From Larix kaempferi (Eukaryota > Streptophyta > Pinopsida > Pinales > Pinaceae): a stretch of 64,000 nucleotides of DNA. The position numbers were made by a program, and so were the translations under genes. The notes beneath the pieces were generated by a model, which saw nothing but the letters and a program-made list of their open reading frames with translations, was not told the origin of the DNA and ran no database searches. Below, in pieces: positions 33,080 to 45,069 of the stretch (the stretch's first letter is position 1; every line of letters starts with the position of its first letter). The stretch covers positions 7,008,501 to 7,072,500 of the forward strand of contig BSBM01000608.1 in assembly GCA_027924585.1 (NCBI GenBank). The letters are read 5' to 3'.

Positions 33080-35561
33080 TTCCTCAAACTGTTGGTACCG
33101 TTCGAATCAGCACAACGAGAACTTCATGATAGTCCTTTCCTTTTCCTGTTTTCATCAGGTCCATTTTTTGACCATTTTTTCACACCCTCGTCACCTTGGT
33201 TTGCATGCCACTTCGTCCATTCTCTGTTTTTGACAAATCTTATGTCGCCGGATTCAATTTTCCGCAATCGTGATGACGCTTGAGGTCATTTATCGCTCTC
33301 ACGCCCTTTTTTTTCAGGCATTTTTTCCCATGCCCCCTCGTTGCCTCGGTTTGCATGCCACATCGGTCGTCGTCCATTTCTGACGAGTCTTATATTTCCG
33401 AATTCAGTTTTTCGTGCTCGTGATGACGCTTGAGATCATTTCTCGCTCTCACCTCCATATTTTTTGGGCATTTTTCCCATACCCCCTCGTTGCCTCAGTT
33501 TGCATGCCACATTGGTCGTCGTCCATTTTTGACAAGTTTGATATCGTCAGATTCAGTTTTTCATGCTCGTGATGATGCTTGAGATCATTTCTCGCTCTCA
33601 CCCCCATAATTTTTGGGCATTTTTTCAAAATGCCACTCATCACCTCGGTTTGTGTGCCACATTGGTCGTTGCCCCTTTTTTACAATCTTTATGTCACCGG
33701 ATTTAGTATTCCACACTCATGACGATGCTTGAGACATTTTCTCGCTCTCATCAATCCCTTTTTGTTCGGTATAGTTTTACCCCTTTTTCGGGCCGAGCAA
33801 TCCCTTTTATGAAAAAGGCACTTAACGAGTTTTTGTTAAGCTCTTTTCTGACTCCTAAAACAATGAAAAGATCGTCGAGCAATCTTGCTTCCTTTCATGC
33901 TCGCTAAACGTATCTGAAAGGGCATCTACCTGGTATAAGTTTACCCATTTTTCAGACCTTGTAGACTAATTACGAAAAAGGAATACTCTAGTCACATCGG
34001 CTAGAAGAGTTCTCCATTTGCATCATTTTATGCATTTTCAGACCTTGGAGACTAACTTACGAAAAAGAACACCAATGGAGTCCACTTACCGCTTTCAAAC
34101 TCTCTAAACATGAAAGCGACCACGAGCAATCACCATCCTGGGCTCGTAAAAACCCACAGAACGGTACTCACAACCACTACAGAGTCTTCTTATCATTTTC
34201 AGACTCCTTAAAAATGAAAGCACCCATGAGCACGAACAGTCGTGGGCTCACAAAATCCACAAGAGAGTACACTTTCAGAGCACACTTTTATCCCTTCTTG
34301 GGGCTCATTAAAACTACGAAGAAGGACCCAATGGTGCTTCTCGGCACCACAACAGATCATGTCTACTCATATGGCAGCTTCCCCATTTTGGTTGCCTTTG
34401 TCCAGAGTATTCTGCAGTATGTCACCCTGAGAATCCCTCGACAGCACCCATCAGCTTGTCCCCCCAGAGTTAATACATACCCTTCAATCCTTAAAAGCTA
34501 TGATCCCTGCACCTACAAGTCAATTCCCTACGCTGCTAGGTCAACCATGTCATCATGCTCTGAACAAAGGAAGTTTGAGTCCACCCACTCTATGACCCCA
34601 GTTACTTCCCATCCCCACAAGTATGTCAGTCCTGCCATCAGTACTACAACACTTCAGTTCTACTCCTCGTGATCCTATAAAGGAAACATCATTGCCTTGT
34701 TAGTTGCTGGTCTCCCTCTGTCGACGACAACCAAATTTATTCCAGAGGATAGACCTAGAGGCCCCTGTGTCTTGGACTCATCACCATTTATGATGAGTTC
34801 CTATGAATCATTTCCAGAAGAGTCCTCAGTGCCTCTCCAAATGGTTGTTTCTCACATGCTCGACTTCAACACCTTGATCGCATCGTTGAGACTCGCACAG
34901 GGTATTGCTCCTTCCAGTTATTTGTTGAAGACCCCGGATACCACCTAACTCTTCCACATTTGAGAGTCTACTCATGGAAACAACCAATTACATTTTTCCT
35001 ATACATATCCATGTTGCGCATGGCGAAAGTATTCAGATGTACCCCATTTTTATACTCCCTCGAGTATACAGTTACATATACTCCTCAGAGTTGACTCAGA
35101 GTCATTGAGTCCCTATAGACGTTGGACACCTTCAGATTCAGCAGCTCATCAACCCTTCTGAGACCTTGTTTAGAACGGTTGTCACTTCATTCCAGTGTAT
35201 CAGTTATTGAGATCAGTCATGTTATGATCATGAGTACATCCCAAAATAGTGTCCCCTTTGGACCATTATGATGTACCAGCATATTTTTTATGTATTATTC
35301 AGGTCCCCCTTCTTGGGACTAATTGTTATGTATATATCTTGATACGAGCATGGGTATGCCCACCTCGTCCATTATCAGAGATTATTCCTCATTCATATTG
35401 AGGCCATGTAATATTTTTTCTTTTTTGCAGCTTCCAAGGGCCATGGATCCAGTCTCCAACTGGTATCTTCTCTCCCCCAAACCCTAGGAAAAAAGACAAA
35501 AGAACTATGATGTCTATTGGCCATACGATGAGCTCCTGCCCCCAAACATCAGCGGGCAATC
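33080..35561 (+). mobile_element. 3' region of unit 2 with the inferred recombination joint
   Basis: Same repeats as in unit 1. Up to about 34303 the bases follow unit 3 (e.g. 'ggggctc', 'gagtacac'); from about 34350 they follow unit 1 (e.g. 'caacagatc', 'gacacc', 'cagcagctc'). Polypurine tract decayed (gcgggcaatc). Confidence 0.8.
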
Positions 35562-36244
35562 TGTTAACACCCAAAAAGTGCTCACTAGCCCATTTCCTTA
35601 TTCACATGACCCATTTGTCCACTTTTCCACCATTTGAGCCTCTAAAGCCATCAAAAGGTCACCAAAAGACCATAATACACCCCTTTTTCCTCTCAAAATG
35701 AATATTTTTCCTCAAAAAGCATAAAAAACCCTCAAAAAGGGTCCAGAATTCCCAAAAATATTAAAAAGGGAATACAAATATTCAAAATATTCAAAAAAGG
35801 AAAAAGGAGGGAAAAGGTACTAATCCATGTTGGTCAATACTATTGGTTTCCTCAAAACCATAATGGTATTCCCCACCACCAAAAACTATAAAAAGGTGGT
35901 AGGGGCTCCTCACTTTCCATCCATCCATCATCCTATCCTCACGCTGTCAAAATCTCTCATGAGACTTTTGGCCATTTTCAGCATCTTGGAGAAGAGACCT
36001 TTGGAGCTTGGAGCTACTCATCTTGGGAGTTGCTCAACACAAATCCTCACCATTTGAGGTATCTTAATACAAAACATCCATTCTTTTATTTCTTGTTATT
36101 TCCATGAATCATTTTCAAATTTATTTGTTATATGCACATGTTAGTTTAGATTTAGATTTAATTCATAATTGTTTTTGCTTTCAATATTGAAACTGGTATC
36201 ACATTGTTGATAGGTTCCCATTGCACAAATCTTGGTTGCAAAAT
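35562..36244 (+). repeat. LTR3 of the array
   Basis: Almost the same as LTR2. TATA box TATAAAAAGG at 35887-35896. Ends 'ttgcaaaata' and runs into 'gttttcggcg'. Confidence 0.9.
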
Positions 36245-36289
36245 AGTTTTCGGCGTCTATTTTTCAGCTTTCGCCTCGCGGCTTTTCAC

Positions 36290-36505
36290 CCGACAGTCGC
36301 GTGGCTCATCGCGACCTCGCAGCTTTTTTCCACGCGGCGCGTCGCTGCTTTGCGGCCATTTTACGCGCTGCACATCGCAGCTTCGCGGCCATTTGCCGCG
36401 CTACACATCGCGACTGTGTGACCGAAACCCGCGCTGCACATCGCAACTGCGCGGCCGAAACCCGCGCTGCACATCGCTGCTATTTTCCCAAAACCCGTGA
36501 TGCAA
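36290..36505 (+). repeat. 33-bp GC-rich minisatellite, leader of unit 3
   Basis: Same block as in units 1 and 2; frames on both strands are by-products. Confidence 0.85.
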
Positions 36506-37981
36506 TTTTTTTGAATTTGGCCAATTTTTTGAAAATATCTTTTGCTGTATTTTTTGCCCATTTAGCATATTTTACAACATTAATTTTTCTGCATTTTTAC
36601 AACCATACTAAATCTTTTCCTATTTATATATGCTCCATTAAAAGTCTTTTTAAAAATTTTCAGTAATTGAAAGAAAGATTTTCTGCATTTTATTTAGATC
36701 AAGGTTTTACTGTTTATTTGCTCAATACTTTGCCCAAGCAATTTTTTAAGAGATCCATTTATTCCTTGAAATATTTATGTTATTTGCTTCCCTTTAAATT
36801 ATTTCAAAGATCCATTATTTTTTAATAGTTTTTTCAAGCATTTACATTTCAAAAACGCTTTTATTTTTTGCAAAATTGGAAGTGTCTTTTCTTTCATTTG
36901 TAATCAATCACCCAAGCAAGGCAAATCAATTTCAATTTAAATACCACACTTGCACCCACTCTGCCTTAAACTGAGCCTTAAAATTTACCTTAACTCAACA
37001 AACTTTTAACCCCACTTGGGGAGCACTTAAAAGAATCTTGTAGTTAGGTAGAATTGAGAGGATAGGTTTCACTAATAACACCTCTCAATTATTTACATTT
37101 GAGACATAGTGGTTGTCTTTAAGGTCCAAAAATCCCTTAAAATTTTGACACGGTTATCAACCAATTTATCGGGAAGGCCTCTCCCTTAGGAGGGTTGAAG
37201 TAGCCAGACTAGTTCCGGAAGTCTAAGTGGAATACCAGAATCGATTCAGTAACCAAAGGATACCTTTTGAAGTTCTCGGTGTACACCCAAGAAGGTGTAC
37301 AGCGGCGATAGAACCAAACTGCAAATTCACACAACCAAACATGTCATGAACGGGGTATCCTAGTTGCCACTCTTTAGGATTGTCTACCCGTTATCCCTCC
37401 CGGTAGGGGGATATCTAGCCGTTGATTCAACACTCTATATTGTCTGACTTGGATTTCATCACCTTGCAGAGAATATTGTTTGTTGACTCACAATACTTCT
37501 AGTTAGGTGTTTGCATGATACATTAGCCACCTTTGGTCTAGTAACACCACTTTTTTCTAGGAACTGTTTGACTTTTGGTATTCTGACCAATTTTGTTGCA
37601 TCCCTCCTCTTATTATAGCACAGCTCCTATAATAAGTGCTTTTTGAGGTTGGTTGTTGGCCTGAGAGCCTTTATTTTTTTTTTCACTCCCCTCTTGCACT
37701 CATTGTTGCATTAGAGTTTCGAGTTTTTTACATCACCACCTTACACTGAAATTTTTAAAATATTTCTCACCATTGAGGATTTAAGAAGATCACATTGTCT
37801 TAAGGGTGAACCCCTTTAGTTTGGTATACTTGGCTCTATACGTCAAAGACGTAGAGCCTTGTCCTTTAACTCGACATGTCATCGTCCAAGGACACAGTCA
37901 TCCGATTCTGACACGCCTCACTTCACATCTGATTCTGAGGTTGAATCCGAAAATCCTACTAAAATATCACCAACCAACCTC
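36506..37981 (+). other. Leader of unit 3
   Basis: Same as the leader of unit 2, with the 10-bp inverted repeat kept (about 37609-37636) and one base changed in the 9-bp one (near 37280-37301). No gene seen. Confidence 0.6.
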
Positions 37982-39328
37982 ATGGCTGGATCACAATATG
38001 ACCCACTTTTCACCAGTACTATTGGAGATACATCCACAAACCCTTCTACTACTATGCCACCCATGGTAACAACAAACCCTTTAGGCATGCCTAATATATG
38101 GGCCACTCCACCTTTAGGTATGCCCAACACAGGACTACCTCCTATTATGGGTATGCCCAACATAGGAATCACACCACCTCTCATTACACTAACCCAGATC
38201 CCAGGAATTCCTGGCACTATTCCTAACCCCTCTGCAATCCATGTTCCACTTTGGAACGCTGGCCCATCCCACACCACAACGGTTGGAGGACACATACCTT
38301 CAATACCTAGCATACCCTTAGGGGCTAATGGACCACTACATAATGCCACCATTAATAGATATGTCTCAGTCACTACGCCACACCCATCTGCTAGTTTACC
38401 ATATATGGCTAGTATGAACTTACCAGACCTAGCCAGGTTAACCAATGATCCTACCAGGCACAACCCTACATGGCCACCCATGCTTGTAAAGCTCCCCTCG
38501 GACATCCCCAAGTTTGAAGGAAAACCTGGGGAGGGTCCCCAAAACCACATAATGTCATTTCACCTATGGTGTTCATCTAACTCCATAGTGGATGACTCCA
38601 TTAGACTAAGACTGTTGCAACGAACGTTCACTGGCTCTGCAGCCAAGAGGTACATCGAACAACAACATGGAACCCACCATACATTTACGTCTCTCGCCTC
38701 CACTTCCCTTCAGTTTTTTCAGCTACCTATACGCTATGATGCAAGAGTTGAAATATTGTTGTCTTGCAGACAAAACACAGCTACCCACATCACCGACCAT
38801 ATGCATGAGTGGCGCAAGCGTCATAGCCTCTGTAAGATAAAACTAGATGATCGTATATTTTTGGCTTGGTTTCTTAAATCACTCCTACCCCTCATAGCCA
38901 AAGACGTAGCGTCCGAACGACCCCAGTCAGAGGAAGAAGCTATCTTAAAAGCTCAACAATTCGACCTGATTTATGCCCAGTCAGGCTATGTCTACACCAT
39001 CATACCAGACGCCCCACGAGTCAATTCTTCATACGGTGATGCTCCGGGGGCATCACATGCCGCTGATGGTATTATCGGCCAAGTCACAACACAAAATAAA
39101 CCTTTTGGCATGGTGAGCACCATAAATTCCCCAGACCTCTCTAAGGTTACATCTAATTCTGGAGTGACAACTTCGTACACTCCAACGAATCAGACTCATC
39201 ACACTCATGGACCCTCTTGTCCACAACATTTCTATGGGAAAGCACCATCGACATATGTACCACCCACATACTTTAACCAACCGGCCACCCAGAACTCAAT
39301 TCATTTACCGACCCAACCAATGTATTAA
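37982..39328 (+). CDS. gag of unit 3 (longest gag in the array)
   Basis: Open for 489 residues if read from the upstream TTG at 37859; the first ATG is at 37982 (448 residues). An N-terminal region with repeated 'GMPN' is followed by a retrotransposon gag domain at about residues 177-305 from that ATG ('FEGKPGEGPQNHIMSFHLWC', 'SAAKRYIEQQHGTHH', 'EWRKRHSLCKIKLDDRIFLA', 'QSEEEAILKAQQFDLIYAQ'). Ends in a TAA at 39326-39328 that is specific to this unit. The CCHC knuckle lies further on, past another TAG (39392-39394), so the protein lacks it. Confidence 0.8.
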   Translation: MAGSQYDPLFTSTIGDTSTNPSTTMPPMVTTNPLGMPNIWATPPLGMPNTGLPPIMGMPNIGITPPLITLTQIPGIPGTIPNPSAIHVPLWNAGPSHTTTVGGHIPSIPSIPLGANGPLHNATINRYVSVTTPHPSASLPYMASMNLPDLARLTNDPTRHNPTWPPMLVKLPSDIPKFEGKPGEGPQNHIMSFHLWCSSNSIVDDSIRLRLLQRTFTGSAAKRYIEQQHGTHHTFTSLASTSLQFFQLPIRYDARVEILLSCRQNTATHITDHMHEWRKRHSLCKIKLDDRIFLAWFLKSLLPLIAKDVASERPQSEEEAILKAQQFDLIYAQSGYVYTIIPDAPRVNSSYGDAPGASHAADGIIGQVTTQNKPFGMVSTINSPDLSKVTSNSGVTTSYTPTNQTHHTHGPSCPQHFYGKAPSTYVPPTYFNQPATQNSIHLPTQPMY

Positions 39329-39391
39329 CCCGAGAAAGCTACACCAGCTAACCCAACACTTCCAATAGCTCAGGGTTACCAACAACCCCAG

Positions 39392-39915
39392 TAGGCAACT
39401 GGACCACCTCCATCCCCACCAGCTTATTATCCACCACAACCTGCTCCCGCACCTGCGGCACCCCAAAATCCTCCCACTACTCAAGGGCAAGTGTACACAC
39501 AACACAATCAGCCCCAACACCAAAACAACCAACGCAACCAGGGTGGACAACAAAACCGTGGAAGAGGACGTAACCGCGGCAACAACCAACAACATAATCA
39601 AGGTCCACGACCTCCCAATCCTCCAAATAATAACAATGCTGCTCCTCCCAACCAGAATCCTAATCGTCATCCCAAGCAGCCAAAAAACAATAACCTAAGA
39701 ACAAACCATCCATGTTCTATATGTGGCCTCTATGGACACTAGACTCACAACTGCCCCAATTTAGAGAAAGCACGTAAGCGTTGGGCTAATGATGCCCAAC
39801 GCCAGGGCCACGCTGGACAGCCAGCTCCACTTAATCAACCGCAACCCATGATATTACTAAACCCATTTCCAAACCAGGGAGTAGTAAATGCTCACCCTAT
39901 GGATCCCCCATAAGG
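39392..39915 (+). pseudogene. gag tail and broken knuckle of unit 3
   Basis: Basic Pro/Asn/Gln-rich tail 39491-39742, ended by the TAG at 39740-39742 inside the CCHC motif. Stops at 39392 and 39911 are shared with unit 2. Confidence 0.85.
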
Positions 39916-39994
39916 ATCTGCTGCACCCCAACAGCAAATCACCTATGCCGCAACTGATTATCAGCATACGGATCTAGGCACACACCATTTATTA

Positions 39995-40862
39995 ATGATG
40001 TCATCCAATGACATTAACCTCCAAACTCGCAGGAATTGGTACGGCCCACCCCCAGAAACTCCTCCCACTGATGCATCCACCTCTCTTCCACCAGATCAAC
40101 CACTATGCATACCAAATATGTCGTTGGATGAAGGACCTAAAATCCCTCGCATCCCTTTGCTAAGGATTAACAACAATACTAATGCTCATGTAGCATCCAA
40201 TTATAACGTCGTGGAAGACCTAGCACAATCCCCCGCTGCTATTTCCACTTTAGAGGTACCGAAAACATGCCTTGCACAACAAAAACTACTACTATCCACC
40301 ATCGGAGGAGTAGACCCTAATGACACACACATGATGGCTTTCGACTTAGACCAAGCCAAACCTCGATTGCCATCAAATTTGGCCTTCCAAGTATCAATAA
40401 ACATTCGAAACCTTGTTGTGCATCGATGAAGGATCTTCAACCTGCATTATATCCACCCTTGTGTGGCAGAAACTTGGCTCCCCCGCTTTACAACCATCCA
40501 CCACGGCCTTACAAGCTTACGATGGGTGCTCAGCTCAACCACAAGGCCTCTTAGCGAACGTACCCATAGAACTAGGTGGCAAATTAGTTCTTATCGACAT
40601 TGAAGTGATCAATGCCCAGCTCGACTACAACCTCCTTCTTGGACATAGCTATATGTACAAAATGAAATCAGTGGCTTCGTCTGTTTTTCGCCTCATGATG
40701 TTCCCACATGAAGGACGCGTTATCAAGATCGATCAACTCACATATTATGATCCTAATGCCCCCGCAGCACCTCAAAATGTGCTACCAATGATTGAACAAA
40801 CCATTCAAACTGCACCAACATCCTTTGTGTCGTCAATTGGTCCTGGAATCTACAACGAGTAA
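39995..40862 (+). pseudogene. Retropepsin region of unit 3 (same 11-bp deletion)
   Basis: Frames 39995-40429 and 40413-40862 overlap out of phase because of the 11-bp loss near 40425. 'DEGSSTCIIST' (Ala to Ser) and 'LDYNLLLGHSYMYKMKSVAS' are readable. Confidence 0.85.
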
Positions 40863-40865
40863 CCT

Positions 40866-42110
40866 ATGACTTCCACATTTCCATCGATCCCACCACCTTT
40901 ACCAATAACAAAAAAATTGGATTTGTGCACCTTGTTGCACACCACACAGCAGCCTTTGTCACTACCACCAACACCCACAGTGCTTACTCATATTGGCACA
41001 ACGCCAATTCATACCATCCCGTTCTTGTTCCCATTTTCCGGAGTTGTCAGTTCGCCAGTAATGGCTACACTCAACCTTCCTGGTTTAACATTAGGGATAC
41101 CTGTATGGTACTTACCTACTCCGAGCCCCCCGTCGAATCCGACTGTTATTTTACAATCGGTACAACCTAACCCTACTACCAACCACCCACCCCCTCCTAT
41201 CACTCATCTGCAAAATAGACCATCCCCAATAGTGACTACGGCATCAACGTCCATAAACGCCCCACCTCCATTACGAAACACAGGGGGCAGAGGCCCACAA
41301 ACTTATAACACTGGACCCATAACTCGCACCCCCCCAACAACCCCCAAGGTAACTAAGAACCCCCCAACTATTCGCATTCCCCCTAAGTGCTCATTGTGTG
41401 ACGACGTAGGCCATGCCACTCATCAATGTCCACAATTACCCACACTCCAAGAACACATGAATATGTTGGATGATGACACCGGAATTCCAGTGGTAAGACT
41501 TGAGCCACCTCCTCAAACTTGCGACAAAACGCTTCGCACAAACCACCCTTGTGCGATATGTGGCATTTATGGCCATTATTCACACCACTGCCATGATCTC
41601 CCCGATTATAGAGCAGCCTTATACGAGATGAACAATGCTGACTTAGAGATATCTCCTCCCCTTATTGAGGAGATCTACCCTCCGAAATAATCTTCTTCGG
41701 AAGAAATCAATACCATCTATATGATTTCAACCACATACAAACCAGAACCCATTGATTTATGGTCTGATTACTTTCGTACTGATGAGCAAATTCTAGAAAC
41801 ACTCACTGCACCGGAGTACCCTTGGGACGATATGCATCATTGCTCATACTTCCTCCCTGAGGCGTCTACATCCACCGTAGAAAACCAACTATCAGTCGAA
41901 TCGAAAGATTTTATACCAACTAAGGTTGATTGGTTCAAAGACCCCATCACAGCACCAGATGCCTTCGAAGAGGGGAACATGTCCAACATTTCTCCTATTA
42001 TACAAGCCTACCTCGGACAGGGGGCATACATTCTGACCAATTAAGAAGGCAACCCCCTACGCAAACCACCCAACTGGTTATACCTCAAACGATTTTACCC
42101 ATTGAAAATC
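40866..42110 (+). pseudogene. Post-protease knuckles fused to the integrase tail, unit 3
   Basis: Frame 40866-41690 (274 residues) holds the linker and both CCHC knuckles ('CSLCDDVGHATHQCP' near 41390; 'CAICGIYGHYSHHCHD' near 41550). A TAA at 41688-41690 and another near 42042 break the rest. The jump to the integrase tail is at the same place as in units 1 and 2. Confidence 0.8.
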
Positions 42111-42203
42111 TGATGGACAACACCGCCCATAATTGTACAGTCTTATTTTGTTTTTTACAAAAATACAAAAACCTAAAAATTTGTTTTTCCTACTTGACCA
42201 CAG

Positions 42204-42646
42204 ATGGATCCTGTTCCACTCTGCTACGTTGGTTTCGCTGATGGTGCAAGCCGTTGGTCCCCCAATCTCGCCTCCGCACCTTGGGTAATATATTCCCCTT
42301 CACATGAGTTGATCCACATCGATGGAGTGTGCATAGGTGCCGCCACAAACAACCAAGCTGAATACGATGCCGTGACCGTTCTCCTGGCCGTAGCTCTCCA
42401 AATGAGCATAAGTCACCTTAACATTTTCCTGGACTCACAACTCCTTGTTTCCCAACTCAACAACGATTACCAGTTACGCGATCCCAGTTACGCGATCCCT
42501 GTCTTTTTAGAAAATTCTTGTGCACTAAATAAATGGTTCGAGAGTTTGAATCCATTTCATTCACACATGTCCCAAGGAATCTCAACAGTGTAGCAGACCA
42601 TATGGCGAACAATATTCTTGACTGGCACACCAATCAAACCATGTAG
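42204..42646 (+). pseudogene. Extra RNase H of unit 3 (14-bp duplication)
   Basis: Same start as in unit 2. A direct 14-bp duplication (42471-42484 and 42485-42498, cagttacgcgatcc) shifts the frame after the third acidic site, so the last Asp is out of frame. Confidence 0.85.
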
Positions 42647-42649
42647 TAA

Positions 42650-42935
42650 ATACAAAATGTGCCTCCACGGGCATAAACAAAAAATGCATCCATGTGCATA
42701 ACATGTGCCTCCATGGGCATATACAAAAATTAAAATGATGCATCCATGTGCATAACATGTGCCTCCATGGGCATATATAGAAATCAAAATGTTGAATCCA
42801 CGTGCGTAACATGTGCCTCCATGGGCATACAGAAAATCAAACATTCCTCCGTGAGAAAACAAATAGACAATAAATGCATCCATGTGCATACACGACTATA
42901 TACCAAAACATATATATATATATATATATATCATC
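42650..42935 (+). repeat. 54-bp tandem repeats and (AT)n, unit 3
   Basis: Same as 30661-30945, with a slightly longer AT run (about 42908-42932). Confidence 0.85.
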
Positions 42936-43051
42936 ATATAGTCAAACATGTCATAGGTGCCCTCAGCACCCAATATACAAAAATACATAAGTCATACAAA
43001 AAGGTACTTCCCCATATGCTCATTGGCATTTGGGGGCAGATACAAGATCAT

Positions 43052-44484
43052 CTAATCATCATGGTCTCCAAGCTCCTCTGGCGCCACCTCCGTTGGTCCC
43101 GCCGGATCATGCCAAGCCCGAACCCGCCTCTCCGTCGGCCCCGCTGGATCATCCCGTAACCGAATCCTCCCCTCCACCGACCCTGTCGGACCATGCCAAG
43201 CCCCATCCCTATACTCATCTACCACCAATGCTTCTCTAAGTAGGATAGAGCGCCACTCACAAGGCGCATTGAAACAACGCTCGACAATGTCCCGATCCAA
43301 ATTCCTCCACCCATCCTCTAGCAATCCTACGAGGATCATGTCTAGTGTCTCTCGTACGCCCTCCACGGCATTATCTCGAGGCCCAGCACCTCGACCGTGA
43401 GGCCCAACTCCTCGAGCATGAGGAGGCAGTACCACTACAGGAGGCAGAATGACCACCATCGCCCATCCCCTACAAACAACATGGTCGGTCGGTGGTACAG
43501 GACCAACATCTGCACAATCACGCAAGTCAACCATCATATAAATATCTCTAACTATAATCATAACAAAAACATCTAAAAGACACATGATATAGTAGAGAAC
43601 AAAAAACAAAAACATACCATCTAAACCCTAGGCCTGTCCTTGGGGTCGAGGCATCTCTAGATCTCCTCGATAATCCATACCGGCATACGGATAGTCATCA
43701 ATCAACAAAGGGATCTGCTCCCATTGCTCATACATATCCTGTGAAAAGAACCCGCAGATACCACCACCACCGCGGGGCATCATCTGCCCCCACCGCACCA
43801 TACGCGGCTCACTCACCAACCCATCTCGAACCGGCACCCGTGGCCGCAAGGTCGATACCCGCTCAAAAAAGAAACAACACAAAAAGGAGGCATAGCAGAA
43901 CTCTCCCCCCTCTCGGCTGACCTTGTCCAGATCTCTCCCGACACGAGCAAAAAACATCTGACCCCACGCGTAGTAGGTCCCCCTCAGCACAGAATCCACG
44001 ATCATCGTTTGTCCCCCAGACAAAAGATGTGGGGCCACAGCACCCAACACCCGTAGAACACAAGCCCCAACATCCCACGTATCCCACTCTCGCAGAGATC
44101 TCAGGCTCAATGCACTGTTCTGCACAATAGCCGCTGCAACACAGAAGGTCTCCAGCAGATTCTCGATATTCAAACCCGCCGGGATCCTCGGCAGAAGATC
44201 CCCTACCTCCCCTAAGTGAGGAAACCCGGTAAGAAATTATACATCAATAAGGGTGATCTGTAACCTCTCACCCCCAACAATAAAAGCACCCTCAGCAGGT
44301 ATCGAGAGACCCACCAATTTGTTCAGCAGTGGTTCTACTGAACGCATTGGTGGAATCTGTGCGAACTTCAGGGGCTTGCTCATAGCTAGAGTCTATCGGA
44401 CCCCCTGATCAGTCCGAATCCGAATCATCAAGTCCTCCTCCATCTCCTGCTCTCGCCATGACACCAATGGTCTCCTCAAAATCC
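43052..44484 (-). pseudogene. Antisense PMD gene of unit 3
   Basis: Exon 1 from about 44484 to 43618; intron 43617-43510 (108 bp, donor gtatgt, acceptor ttgtgcag, both intact); exon 2 from 43509 to 43052 with 'VRETLDMILVGLLEDGW' and 'EWRSILLREALVVDEYRD'. Stops near 44395 (TAG) and 44240 (TAA) are the same as in unit 2. This intron has the best-kept splice sites of the set. Confidence 0.8.
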
Positions 44485-44559
44485 TACCAAAAAATGAAGA
44501 GAATTTTTTAGAACCAAAAAAAATTTCAAAAAATTCCATCGCGGCTTTTCCATCAAAAG

Positions 44560-44795
44560 CCGCGACGATCATCGTGGCTTTCATCCATGAACCCGCGATG
44601 AGCATCGCGGGTATTGACCCCACAGTCGCGATGAGCATCGCGACTTTCAAACCCATAGTCGCGATGAACATCGTGACTATCAGCCCCGGAGACGCGATGA
44701 ACATTGCGACTTTCAGCCCGACAGCCACGATGAACATCGCAACTTTCGGCCCCAAACCCGCAATGTTCATCGTTGAAAAGGACTCAAAACCCGTG
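44560..44795. repeat. 33-bp palindromic minisatellite beside PMD, unit 3
   Basis: Includes a clean copy near 44625-44645 (gtcgcgatg / catcgcgac arms). Related to the repeats in the leader of the same unit. Confidence 0.85.
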
Positions 44796-45010
44796 ATATT
44801 CCATGTTGGAAGGCCAACATGGAATTTCACGGCCTTTGAGGGCCCGTCGGTAACCAGAAAAGACATAATTAAAAAGGATAAAGCGAATAGGGTTACCTGA
44901 AACTCACGGAATCAAAAACCAACGGACGAATCTCCCGGAAATCAAGAAAGAGCTCTGATTGCTTTGCCAAACTCACACGTAACCAATGACATGTCATATG
45001 GGCCCCACAC

Positions 45011-45020
45011 CCTATTTATA
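45011..45020 (-). promoter_or_regulatory. TATA box of the antisense PMD gene, unit 3
   Basis: TATAAATAGG on the minus strand, same place as in units 1 and 2. Confidence 0.6.
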
Positions 45021-45069
45021 GAGATTTGACCATTTTTCAAACAACCATTGCGGTATCATACGATGTCCG

